Source of the DNA: Deltaproteobacteria bacterium UBA2385
GTDB taxonomy: Bacteria > Myxococcota_A > UBA796 > UBA2385
Direction of reading: 5' to 3'
NCBI GenBank assembly: GCA_002343455.1
Contig: DDSR01000159.1
Span: forward strand, 1 to 25,579
DNA length: 25,579 nucleotides
Every line of letters starts with the position of its first letter. Position 1 is the stretch's first letter. The notes beneath the pieces were generated by a model, which was not told where the DNA came from, did no database searches, and worked only from the letters and a program-made list of their open reading frames with translations. Of the stretch, positions 8,201-15,209 are shown piece after piece. The position numbers and the translations under genes were made by a program.

Positions 8201-8913
8201 GGCTGCTCCAACCCTTCGGCCATGGCCTGCAGCGCGGCGCTGCCCTGGGCCAGCAAGGCGCGGGCGTGCTGTTCGGCGAGCTGGGGCTGACCCGCCACGA
8301 TGGCCTCGACCATGGAGACGTGGCCGGCCTGGTCCTCGATCTCCTGGGTCAGCAGCCCGCCGAGCAGGTCCAGGATGGGCTCGTAGCAGCGGCGGAGGCT
8401 GTTGAAGGCGAGCCGGTAGGCGAGGTTGTCGGAGGCCTCGACGACCTCCTCCCAAAGGCGCAGGGCTGGCCGCTGCCGTTGGCCCTGGCCCGCGGCGAGG
8501 TAAGCGTCGAGGGCCGCGCGCAGGCTCTGGGCCTGGGGCTCGGCCCGCCGCAGGGCGGCCAGGCGGGCGGCGTCGACGCCGATGCACGCCCGCAGCTCGG
8601 CGATGGCCCGCACGGTGGGTCCGTGGACCGAGCCCTGCTGCAGCAGCAGGGAGGGCAGGAGGTCCAGCCCGGACTCGCGGCGGTAGTCGAGCACGATGGT
8701 GCCCTGTCCCTGGCGGCTCTGCACCAGCCCGGCCGCGGCGAGGCGCTGGATGGCCTCGCGCACCGCCCCTCGGTTGACGCCCAGCGTCTCGGCCAGCTGG
8801 CGCTCGGCAGGCAGCGCCCGCCCCTGCGCGAAGGTCCCCGCCACGATGGCGGCGGAGAGCTGCCGCTCGACGGCGTCCGCGACGGAGATGTGGGAAACCG
8901 GGTGCAGATCCAT
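8197..8913 (-). CDS. FadR/FCD-type GntR family transcriptional regulator
   Basis: A 238-residue DNA-binding repressor or activator. Residues about 11-75 form the GntR winged helix (GRALPAERQLAETLGVNRGAVREAIQ, then the wing LVQSRQGQGTIV). The remainder is an all-helical FCD-like effector domain. By eye, the usual Asp and His of the FCD metal motif (D-x-x-F-H) are replaced by Ala and Trp in ALRLWEEVVEASDN, so the metal-carboxylate mode of ligand binding is doubtful; a FadR-like acyl ligand is an alternative. I chose ATG 8913 over the GTG at 8925 because GGAGGTCGAG directly precedes it. It is coupled to the hydroxylase downstream and has a matching operator upstream at 8953-8963, suggesting autoregulation of the pair. 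Confidence 0.9.
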   Translation of the reverse strand: MDLHPVSHISVADAVERQLSAAIVAGTFAQGRALPAERQLAETLGVNRGAVREAIQRLAAAGLVQSRQGQGTIVLDYRRESGLDLLPSLLLQQGSVHGPTVRAIAELRACIGVDAARLAALRRAEPQAQSLRAALDAYLAAGQGQRQRPALRLWEEVVEASDNLAYRLAFNSLRRCYEPILDLLGGLLTQEIEDQAGHVSMVEAIVAGQPQLAEQHARALLAQGSAALQAMAEGLEQP

Positions 8914-8952
8914 CTCGACCTCCACCGGCAGCCTATCCGGTCAAAGGTCGAA

Positions 8953-8963
8953 TGGTAAGACCA
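8953..8963. promoter_or_regulatory. Candidate FadR-subfamily operator TGGT-N3-ACCA
   Basis: TGGTAAGACCA is a perfect inverted repeat with the TNGTNNNACNA pattern known for FadR-subfamily GntR regulators. It lies 40 bases before the regulator's start, in the 62-base gap between Tad cluster B and the regulator, which is where an autoregulatory site would be expected. No confident -35/-10 elements could be assigned around it. Confidence 0.6.
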
Positions 8964-8975
8964 ATTGTCGAGCTC

Positions 8976-9404
8976 TCAGATTCGCTGCTGCTGGGTCAGC
9001 ATGACGAACTGCCCCCGGGTCACATCGGGGATCATCGGCATCAGGCCCGTGAAGGGGGTGTAGGGCACGCCGACCTCGACCCGCAGCATCATCCAGCCGT
9101 CTTCTTCGTACCAGACGGAGTTGACGTCGCAGCCCGCCGAGCCGCAGGAGACCCCGCCGTTGGTCAGCACCTCGCGGGCGTGGAGGTTCGCCGCCGCGGT
9201 GATCTCGGTGCCATCGGCGTCCACCCCCTCGATCACGCCGGAGCCGATGCGGCAGGCGTCTCGGGCCGCGCGGGTGATCAGGTACATGCGGGTCTGGAGG
9301 ATCGACAGCTCGACGATGCCGAGGGTCACCAGCAACAGGAACGGCAGGGTGAGGGCGAACTCGATGGCGGCCACGCCGCGCCGGTTCCGAGAGAGGCGCT
9401 TCAT
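8976..9404 (-). CDS. TadE-like pseudopilin (cluster B)
   Basis: A 142-residue protein with leader MKRLSRNRRG, then VAAIEFALTLPFLLLVTLGI as the cleavage site and membrane helix. Gly before the cleavage and Glu at +5 fit the class IVb prepilin rule. The mature region continues RMYLITRAARDACRIGSG, then a region with the cysteines SCGSAGC, and ends PDVTRGQFVMLTQQQRI. The start ATG 9404 overlaps the TGA of the upstream TadE gene (ATGA), so it is the third gene of a coupled TadG-TadE-TadE series. It probably forms or caps a pseudopilus with the two upstream products. No pilus ATPase or secretin is in the window. Confidence 0.87.
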   Translation of the reverse strand: MKRLSRNRRGVAAIEFALTLPFLLLVTLGIVELSILQTRMYLITRAARDACRIGSGVIEGVDADGTEITAAANLHAREVLTNGGVSCGSAGCDVNSVWYEEDGWMMLRVEVGVPYTPFTGLMPMIPDVTRGQFVMLTQQQRI

Positions 9405-9835
9405 GGGGCCGCCGCGCGTTGCCACTCGAGGCGCGCGATCTGGGAGGAGGAGAGGGACTTGCCGTCGCTGACGTAGAGGCCGACCAGGGGGTCGAAGGGC
9501 CGCGAGACCTCGCAGCGCAGGCTGCGCCCGGGGGGATCGCCCCAGGTGTTGGCGGTAAGCACGCAGTCGGTGCACTCCGAGCCGTCCTTGTTGAGCAGGG
9601 CCTGGCCCATGCGCTCCAGCACCCGGGTCTGCACGGCCGCGATGTTCTCGTCGTTGTTGCCCGGGTCCACCAGCGAGCCCGCGCGGCAGCCGAGGTTGGC
9701 CGCGGCGTCCAGGGCCGTCTGGTTGAAGAAGAGCCAGCCGAACTCCATGATCGCGAACACGATCGAGAGCCAGATCGGCAGGCAGAGCACGAACTCGATG
9801 GCGTTGCTTCCACGGCGGCGGCGGACGGTCTTCAT
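9401..9835 (-). CDS. TadE-like pseudopilin with four conserved cysteines (cluster B)
   Basis: A 144-residue protein. The leader MKTVRRRRG and SNAIEFVLCLPIW give a class IVb prepilin cleavage site with Glu at +5, followed by one membrane helix. It is clearly a paralogue of the protein at 1885-2301. Shared features are LCLPIW in the helix, ALDAAANLGCR versus SLEAAANEGCR, a DPG motif, a CxDC pair (CTDC here, CADC there), LRCE followed by SR, and PLVGL. The conserved cysteines GCR, CxxC and LRCE suggest two disulfides in the mature domain. AGGAG within the stop region of the upstream gene, nine bases before the ATG, supports the start. It overlaps the next TadE by four bases. Confidence 0.88.
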   Translation of the reverse strand: MKTVRRRRGSNAIEFVLCLPIWLSIVFAIMEFGWLFFNQTALDAAANLGCRAGSLVDPGNNDENIAAVQTRVLERMGQALLNKDGSECTDCVLTANTWGDPPGRSLRCEVSRPFDPLVGLYVSDGKSLSSSQIARLEWQRAAAP

Positions 9836-9844
9836 GAACGACTC

Positions 9845-11095
9845 CTACTCGACAATGGCCAGCGGCATCTCGCTGATGATCCCGGTCAGGACCTCGACGA
9901 GCTGGCTGCTGTTGGAGACCAGGACCTTGTAGCCGTCGCCCTGGACCATCCCGTCCAGGATCGGGTCGTCCACCACCAGGCTGACGGCCCAGGTGTGGAC
10001 CTCGAGGTTGTTCCAGAGGTCCTCGGTTGCGGCGATGCTGGCGGTGCGGATCTCGGCGATGGTGCGCGGCACGGGGCCCTTGTGCTCGACCCAGCGGTCT
10101 TCAACGAAGCCCTGCGTCTCGCGGATGGCGCCCGAGGTGGCGCCCAGGTTGTTGGGCTTGCCGTCGGTGATGACCAGCATGGCGCGGTAGACGGCGCCCG
10201 AGGTGGAGGCCTGGAACATGTCCTTGGCCAGCAGCACGCCGGTGCTGTGGTCGGTGCCGGGCTCGTCGGTGTACTCGCGGGGCATGTCCGGGTAGCAGCC
10301 GCCGGCGACCGGGCTGGCGAAGTCGTTGCCGTAGGAGGAGTCGCAGTTGGTGCCGTCGGTCGGGTTGGCGTTGAAGGTCCCGATCGGGGCCTTGCTGGCG
10401 ATGTTCAGCTTCTCCCAGTCGCTGCGGATCGCCGCGGCGTTGGCCGGGATCGCGATCTGCGTGAAGGGGGTGTACTCCCAGGCGTAGCGGTTGGTGAAGA
10501 TGGTCATCCCGACCTCGTCGACGCCGCTGGCGGACTCGGTCAGCATGTCGAGCGAGGCCAGCACCGCCGCGCGCCCGTCCGCGAACTTGCTCTCGCCCCA
10601 GGAGCCGGTGATGTCGAGCACGAAGGCGATCTGGAAGCTGCGGGTGGCCGAGGTGGCGGAGGCCCGGACCTCGAAGTCCTCCTTGTCCCAGATCCGCGCC
10701 AGCAGGAGCGGGACCGCGCCGCTGCCCTCGCGGGCGACCTCGACCCGGACGGCGTGGGGCACGGTGGCGGCGGGCCCGAAGCCGACGCCGTCTTCCCACT
10801 GGCCGAACTCGATCACCGGCATGGTGGCAGCCTGCCCGGCGACCTGGTTGACGTCGACCACCCGCTGGGCGGCGGCGGTGGCCGAGACGGTCGAGCCGGT
10901 GTTGCGCAGGACGATCAGCGCGGCCTGGCTGGCCGCGTCGGCGACGTCCTGGGCCTGCGCGGCCGACAGCCGCATGTAGGCGATGTCGATGGACAGGGCC
11001 CCGAAGCCGAGGAGGGTGATGACGGCCGCGGCCAGCATGAGGCTGTAGTTGCCGCGACGGGCACGACAGAAGCGGCCCTTGGGGGTGCGTAGCAT
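9845..11095 (-). CDS. TadG-like protein with von Willebrand factor A domain (cluster B)
   Basis: A 416-residue envelope protein. Residues 11-15 (RARRG) and NYSLMLAAAVITLLGFGAL form the basic leader and membrane helix, followed by AAQAQDVADAASQAAL as in TadG proteins. From about 154 a VWA domain begins: FVLDITGSWGESK carries the MIDAS D-x-T/S-x-S (Asp161, Thr163, Ser165), and TDG at 310-312 gives the later metal-site Asp. TadG-type VWA proteins are thought to act in Flp pilus assembly or adhesion. It is the first gene of a three-gene minus-strand series with the two TadE genes. The start ATG 11095 follows GAGGGATCC. Four cysteines or more lie in the VWA insert (residues 251-267). Confidence 0.9.
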   Translation of the reverse strand: MLRTPKGRFCRARRGNYSLMLAAAVITLLGFGALSIDIAYMRLSAAQAQDVADAASQAALIVLRNTGSTVSATAAAQRVVDVNQVAGQAATMPVIEFGQWEDGVGFGPAATVPHAVRVEVAREGSGAVPLLLARIWDKEDFEVRASATSATRSFQIAFVLDITGSWGESKFADGRAAVLASLDMLTESASGVDEVGMTIFTNRYAWEYTPFTQIAIPANAAAIRSDWEKLNIASKAPIGTFNANPTDGTNCDSSYGNDFASPVAGGCYPDMPREYTDEPGTDHSTGVLLAKDMFQASTSGAVYRAMLVITDGKPNNLGATSGAIRETQGFVEDRWVEHKGPVPRTIAEIRTASIAATEDLWNNLEVHTWAVSLVVDDPILDGMVQGDGYKVLVSNSSQLVEVLTGIISEMPLAIVE

Positions 11096-11233
11096 GGATC
11101 CCTCACGTGCACGGAGCGGGCTGACTGCATTCTAACGCAAGGAATCGCGCTTCGCAGGACGCATCATGTCTCAGTTGCGTGTCGAGCTCGGGTCCCGGTG
11201 CTTATGGATCCAGCACCCTCCCAGGAGTCCACG
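11096..11233. promoter_or_regulatory. Divergent promoter region between Tad cluster B and a lipoprotein gene
   Basis: This 138-base gap lies between divergent starts and should contain both promoters. On the minus strand TAGAAT (11129-11134, complement) differs from the consensus -10 by one base and lies 34 bases before the TadG start; no good -35 is seen at 16-18 bases. On the plus strand CCAGGAG (11221-11227) is the Shine-Dalgarno of the lipoprotein. The region is noticeably more AT-rich than its surroundings around 11126-11150. Confidence 0.4.
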
Positions 11234-11941
11234 ATGCGTCCCATCCTCGGTGCCGCCGCCCTTCTCCTCCTCGTCGGCTGCGAGTCGGTCTCGTCCGAAG
11301 ACGTCGCCACCGACGCCATGTACGCCTCCTTCGAGGCCACCGGCGAGGGCGAGGGCGTTCACGCGACAGCCATCCTGAAGGTCGGGGGCGCCAGCGCCAC
11401 CACCTACGTCAACCTGGAGGGGGGCGATCGCCTCGTCGTCGAGGCCGGCGGGGTCGAGGTCGAGATGACCGAGTCCTTCGTCAGCGACCTCTATATCTAC
11501 GACGCCGACCTCTCCTCCGTCGAGGTGGACACCGAGCTGGTCTTCCGCCTGGAGCGGGACAGCGGCGACGACGCGCTCGACAGCCGCTGCTCGTTGCCCA
11601 TGGGCCTGTCGGTCAGCGCCCCCGAGCCGGTCGAGACGCTCAGCCGCGCCATCGACGACCTGGAGATCGCCTGGTCGCCCTCGGGCCAGCAGGACCCCGT
11701 CCGCGCGGTCGTCAGCGGGGACTGCATCTGGGACGAGCTGGTCGAGCCGCAGGGCGACCCCGGCGCGGCCACCGTGCCCGCTGGCACGCTGGTCTCGCTG
11801 GACGAGGAGAACCCGGCCGCCTGCGTGGCCCGCGTCGAGGTCCAGCGTCGCCGCGCGGGCACCGTCGACCCCGCCTTCGGAGAGGGCGGCTCGATCGTCT
11901 GCCAGCAGGTGGCGGGCAGCACCTTCCAGAGCGAGCCCTAG
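11234..11941 (+). CDS. Putative lipoprotein of unknown function
   Basis: A 235-residue protein with a short leader MRPILGAAALLLLVGC and a lipobox LVGC, giving lipidation at Cys16, so it is probably anchored to the inner or outer membrane. The mature chain is acidic and beta-rich (VEVEMTESFVSDLYIYDADL, ELVFRLERDSGD). It has pairs of cysteines (SRCSL, GDCIW, AACVA, IVCQQ) compatible with disulfides in the periplasm. ATG 11234 is chosen over the upstream ATG at 11198 because it is preceded by AGGAG and gives a proper signal peptide. I do not recognise a family. It is divergent from the VWA gene and shares its final CTAG with the convergent SRPBCC gene. Confidence 0.82.
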   Translation: MRPILGAAALLLLVGCESVSSEDVATDAMYASFEATGEGEGVHATAILKVGGASATTYVNLEGGDRLVVEAGGVEVEMTESFVSDLYIYDADLSSVEVDTELVFRLERDSGDDALDSRCSLPMGLSVSAPEPVETLSRAIDDLEIAWSPSGQQDPVRAVVSGDCIWDELVEPQGDPGAATVPAGTLVSLDEENPAACVARVEVQRRRAGTVDPAFGEGGSIVCQQVAGSTFQSEP

Positions 11942-12468
11942 TCCTGCTCGTCCTCGAGCAGGGCCACCATCGCGTCGTTGGTGCCGCGCAGGTTCGGCTT
12001 GATCTGGCCGACGATGAAGCGCTCCAGGGGCGGCGCGAGCTTGCGGGCGAGGACCTGGGGCACGAAGGTCAGGCCTTCGGGCCGGATGGTGAACTCTCCC
12101 TCGATGGTGATGCGGGTCGCGTCGCCTTCGTCGGCGTAGCGGGTGGTCCCCCGGGCGCTGATGGCCCCGGGCAGGGCCTTGAACTCGTGCCGCCACTCGC
12201 AGGTGAAGCTGCGCTCGTCCCAGGTCGCGTGATCGATCCACTCCAGCAGGTCCGGGCGGACCAGCGGCCGGAGGGCGCCGGGGATCTCGTCCGAGGAGCC
12301 TCGCCAGCGCTTGATCGAGCGCTTGACGGGGCCTTCGGTGGTCTCTTCGAGCAGCTCGAGCTCGGCGACGCTGGGCAGGTAGGGCAGCAGGTCGGGCGTC
12401 CGGTCCCGGAAGGTGCGGAAGACCAGCTCTCGCGGCCAGGCGATCTCGTCGGAGTGGGTGAAGCGCAT
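11938..12468 (-). CDS. SRPBCC (START/Bet v1-like) family protein, DUF2505-like
   Basis: A 176-residue cytoplasmic protein. MRFTHSDEIAWPRELVFRTFRDRT at the N-terminus and the following beta strands (AELELLEETTEG, SFTCEWRHEF, TRITIEGEFTIRP) fit the helix-grip SRPBCC fold, and the C-terminal long helix KPNLRGTNDAMVALLEDEQ closes it. Such proteins bind hydrophobic ligands; the closest profile I can think of is DUF2505, but this is by pattern only. ATG 12468 is preferred to a GTG at 12501 because it coincides with the domain start, although no Shine-Dalgarno is seen. The upstream bases contain a perfect DnaA-box sequence. Its stop uses the same CTAG as the convergent lipoprotein gene. Confidence 0.75.
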   Translation of the reverse strand: MRFTHSDEIAWPRELVFRTFRDRTPDLLPYLPSVAELELLEETTEGPVKRSIKRWRGSSDEIPGALRPLVRPDLLEWIDHATWDERSFTCEWRHEFKALPGAISARGTTRYADEGDATRITIEGEFTIRPEGLTFVPQVLARKLAPPLERFIVGQIKPNLRGTNDAMVALLEDEQD

Positions 12469-12472
12469 CGGC

Positions 12473-12481
12473 TGTGGATAA
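12473..12481 (-). promoter_or_regulatory. Sequence identical to the DnaA-box consensus TTATCCACA
   Basis: The minus strand reads TTATCCACA here, the full nine-base DnaA-box consensus, four bases before the SRPBCC start codon. Such an AT-rich nonamer is uncommon by chance in DNA of this composition. It is single, with no second box or AT-rich unwinding region nearby, so this is not an origin. It could be a DnaA-responsive promoter site or coincidence. Confidence 0.3.
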
Positions 12482-12521
12482 CAAGCTGCGCAGTTGACCA
12501 CGGGCCCTTTTTGACGTAGGT

Positions 12522-12544
12522 GGCGACCCTGTTCCGGGGTCGCC
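12522..12544. promoter_or_regulatory. Inverted repeat in the leader of the sulfotransferase operon
   Basis: GGCGACCC (12522-12529) and GGGTCGCC (12537-12544) are perfect 8-base arms around a 7-base loop, in the gap between the divergent SRPBCC and sulfotransferase genes. TTGACG at 12511-12516 lies just upstream and could be a -35 element, but no good -10 follows at 17 bases. There is no T run after the hairpin, so it is not a terminator. An operator or 5' leader stem is more likely. Confidence 0.4.
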
Positions 12545-12575
12545 TGTCGGTGCTCCTGGCGGCGGGGGAGGCCGG

Positions 12576-13760
12576 ATGAAGCGCATCTCGACGATCAAGA
12601 AACGCTTTTCGATGGACCAGCTCATCACGGGGATCGAGCTCCCCCAGTGGCTGGATGTCCTGAAAGCCAACGACTTCCAGGTGGACGGCACCTACGCCCA
12701 CCGGGCGGCCTGGATCTCGGCCCTCTCGGTGCCGACCACGGCGCTCAGCGCGGTCGAGGACGCCCGCTTCGGGCGGCAGCTGGCCTCGATGGAGATCGAC
12801 CCGACCCCGGTCTTCGTGCTGGGGCACTGGCGCAGCGGCACCACCCACCTGCACAACCTGCTCGGCCGGGTCCCGCAGCACACCTACTCGACGGTCTACC
12901 AGGTCGTCATGCCGGGCAACTTCCTGACCACCGGCAAGGTCGTGCCCGACCTCTCCGGGCGCTTCATGGACCAGACCCGGACCTACGACAACGTCAAGCA
13001 CGGCTGGCACGAGGCGGCCGAGGACGAGATCGCCCTGGCCAAGCTGACCGGGCTGTCCCCCTACATCTCGTTCATGTTCCCGGACAAGGCCCCCAAGTAT
13101 GAGAAGTACATCGACTTCCAGGAGGCCACCGGGGCCGAGCGTGAGCGCTGGAAGGAGGCGCTGCGCTACTTCATCAAGAAGATCATGCTGGCCACCGGCG
13201 GCAAGCGGGTCATCATCAAGAGCTGCCCGCACACCGCGCGCATCCGCTTGATCCTGGAAGCCTTCCCCGACGCCCGCTTCGTCTTCATCCACCGCAACCC
13301 CTACGAGGTCTACCTCTCGACCTTGCACATGCGCAGCCACACGGACTGGGAGAACTTCTTCCACAAGCCCGACGAGAGCTGGGAGACCCAGCGCGAGCGG
13401 CAGACGCTGCTGCTAGGCCAGCGCATCTACGAGCGCTACCTGGAAGATCGGCACCTCATCCCCGAAGGCAACCTGGTCGAGCTGGCCTACACCGAGCTGG
13501 CCGGCAACGAGATGGCCGTGATGGAGCGGCTCTGGGCCACCCTGCGGCTGGAGGGCTGGGAGCGCGCCGAGCCCGTCCTCCAGCAGTACGTCGACGGCCT
13601 CAAGGGCTACCAGACCAACAAGCTCAAGCCCATCTCCAAGAAGGACAAGGACGCGGTCTACCAGCACTGGGCCGCCGTCTTCGAGGCCTTCGACTACCCC
13701 CGCGAATACCCTCCGCCTTCCCCTCCTTCTGCGACCCCCGTCCAGGAGACCACGCCATGA
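12576..13760 (+). CDS. PAPS-dependent sulfotransferase family protein
   Basis: A 394-residue protein of the Sulfotransfer_3 type, which moves a sulfate group from PAPS to a hydroxyl or amine. The 5'-phosphosulfate loop is GHWRSGTTHLHNLL (residues 83-96, with Arg86, Ser87, Thr89 and Thr90). The 3'-phosphate motif is RFVFIHRNPYEVYLST (234-249, with Arg240 and Ser248). Between them, residues 140-155 include the family's acidic HEAAEDE segment. The C-terminus ends in a proline-rich stretch after YPREYPPPSPPS. GGGGGAGG sits at good spacing before ATG 12576. The stop shares ATGA with the next gene, an aminotransferase, so the two are coupled and likely act on the same product. The substrate is unknown. 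Confidence 0.9.
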   Translation: MKRISTIKKRFSMDQLITGIELPQWLDVLKANDFQVDGTYAHRAAWISALSVPTTALSAVEDARFGRQLASMEIDPTPVFVLGHWRSGTTHLHNLLGRVPQHTYSTVYQVVMPGNFLTTGKVVPDLSGRFMDQTRTYDNVKHGWHEAAEDEIALAKLTGLSPYISFMFPDKAPKYEKYIDFQEATGAERERWKEALRYFIKKIMLATGGKRVIIKSCPHTARIRLILEAFPDARFVFIHRNPYEVYLSTLHMRSHTDWENFFHKPDESWETQRERQTLLLGQRIYERYLEDRHLIPEGNLVELAYTELAGNEMAVMERLWATLRLEGWERAEPVLQQYVDGLKGYQTNKLKPISKKDKDAVYQHWAAVFEAFDYPREYPPPSPPSATPVQETTP

Positions 13761-15193
13761 TCGACCTGCGCACCGAGATCGACGCCCAGCTCACCGAAGC
13801 CAGCGACCAGACCAGGAAGCACGTCCACCCGAAGCTGATGAAGATGTTCCAGCTCGCCGGGATGAACGCCAGCTTCGTGCGGGCCGAGGGCCAGTACCTC
13901 TGGGACGCCCAGGGCAACCGCTTCCTGGACTTCCTCACCGGCGGCGGGGTCTACCTGATCGGCCGCAACCACCCCGGCGTGCGGCAGGCGATCAAGGACA
14001 CGGTCGACATGGACCTGCCGAACTGGTCCATCGTCAACCCGGCCCTGCTGTCGGGGCTGCTTGCCGGCAAGCTGCTGGAGAAGGCCGGCGACCACTACGG
14101 CAAGGTCATCTTCGCCAACACCGGGACCGAGTGCACCGAGGTCGCCGTGCGCTTCGCCCGCTACGTCACCCGGCGGCGGCGCTTCCTGTACCTGGAGGGG
14201 GCCTTCCACGGCCGCACCTACGCCGCGATCAGCATGTGCGGCTCATCGGCGCTGCGCGAGGGCCAGGAGCCCTTGATGCCGACCTGCACGCCGATCAAGG
14301 CCAACGACATCAAGCAGCTCCGCCGCGAGCTGGCAATGGGCGACGTCGCCGGCTTCATCTACGAGCCCGTGCAGGGCATGACCTGCGAGGTGCTGGACAA
14401 GGCCTACCTGCGCGAGGCCGAGATCCTGTGCGAGCAGTACGGCACCCTGCTGATCGCCGACGAGGTCCAGACCGGCCTCTGCCGCACCGGGCCCTGGTTC
14501 CGCAGCACCGAGGACGGCATCCGTCCCCATATGCTCACCTGCAGCAAGATCCTCTCCGGCGGCGCCATCCCCGTGGGCGCCGTCCTGGTCAGCGAGGAGG
14601 TCTACCAGAAGGTCTTCGAGAAGTTCCAGAGCGGGCCCTTCTACTTCTCCACCTTCGCCGAGGGCAACCTCGGCATGGCCGCCGGCCTCGCCACCATCGA
14701 CGCCCTCGAGGAGATGGACGCCCCCAACCGGGTGGTCGAGCTGGGCAACCGGCTCGAAGACGGCATCAAGGAGCTGGCGAAGCGCTACGACTGCATCGCC
14801 GGCCAGAAAGGCCTGGGCCTGATGCGCTGCGTCTACTTCAAGGACAGCGCCGACCCCAAGCTGCTGGCCCAGCAGCGCCTGCTCGCCGCCGGGGACAAGG
14901 CCGCCTTCGGCGCCGCCGTCCACGTCGACATGTACCGCGAGCACCGCATCCTGCTGCAGATCCCCGGCCCGGGCGCCAACGCCATCAAGTTCCTGCCGCC
15001 GGCCTGCGCCACGCACGAGGACATCGACTACTTCCTGTCCTCGCTCGACGATGTGCTGGCTCGCTACTACGCCGAGGCCGGCCCGGCGATCAACCTGGGC
15101 CGCACGGCCTTGATGGCCACCATGGACCAGGTCGCCGACGCCATCCCCGAGCAGTACATCCCGCCCTTCCTGCGCAAGGCGCTCAAGCGCTGA
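13757..15193 (+). CDS. Class III PLP-dependent aminotransferase
   Basis: A 478-residue cytoplasmic enzyme of the acetylornithine/ornithine/4-aminobutyrate aminotransferase class. It shows NTGTECTEVAVRFAR for the PLP phosphate site, FHGRTYAAIS, IADEVQTGLCRTG with Asp235 that holds the PLP ring nitrogen, and the Schiff-base lysine Lys264 in CSKILSGGAIPVGA. Class III enzymes move an amino group from the omega carbon or from alpha amino acids. The sequence near Lys has SKILSGG where most have GKALGGG, a mild deviation. It is coupled to the sulfotransferase by ATGA and followed after 16 bases by the FtsH-like ATPase gene. The combination suggests amino and sulfate modification of one metabolite or lipid, which is inference. 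Confidence 0.92.
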   Translation: MIDLRTEIDAQLTEASDQTRKHVHPKLMKMFQLAGMNASFVRAEGQYLWDAQGNRFLDFLTGGGVYLIGRNHPGVRQAIKDTVDMDLPNWSIVNPALLSGLLAGKLLEKAGDHYGKVIFANTGTECTEVAVRFARYVTRRRRFLYLEGAFHGRTYAAISMCGSSALREGQEPLMPTCTPIKANDIKQLRRELAMGDVAGFIYEPVQGMTCEVLDKAYLREAEILCEQYGTLLIADEVQTGLCRTGPWFRSTEDGIRPHMLTCSKILSGGAIPVGAVLVSEEVYQKVFEKFQSGPFYFSTFAEGNLGMAAGLATIDALEEMDAPNRVVELGNRLEDGIKELAKRYDCIAGQKGLGLMRCVYFKDSADPKLLAQQRLLAAGDKAAFGAAVHVDMYREHRILLQIPGPGANAIKFLPPACATHEDIDYFLSSLDDVLARYYAEAGPAINLGRTALMATMDQVADAIPEQYIPPFLRKALKR

Positions 15194-15209
15194 GGGGCCC
15201 CGCCCGCCT

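Noticed and set aside
8201..8587. Upstream extension of the hydroxylase frame to 8587
   Set aside because: It is an alternate frame of the FadR-like regulator; the ATG at 8200 overlaps the regulator's stop as ATGA and starts the real domain.
12469..12501. GTG start at 12501 for the SRPBCC protein
   Set aside because: It adds MVNCAACYPQP, with no homology to the fold and no Shine-Dalgarno sequence; the ATG at 12468 begins directly at the first strand.
12473..12544. Replication origin in the gap with the DnaA box and palindrome
   Set aside because: There is only one box, no AT-rich unwinding stretch, and no dnaA, dnaN, gidA or parAB genes nearby.
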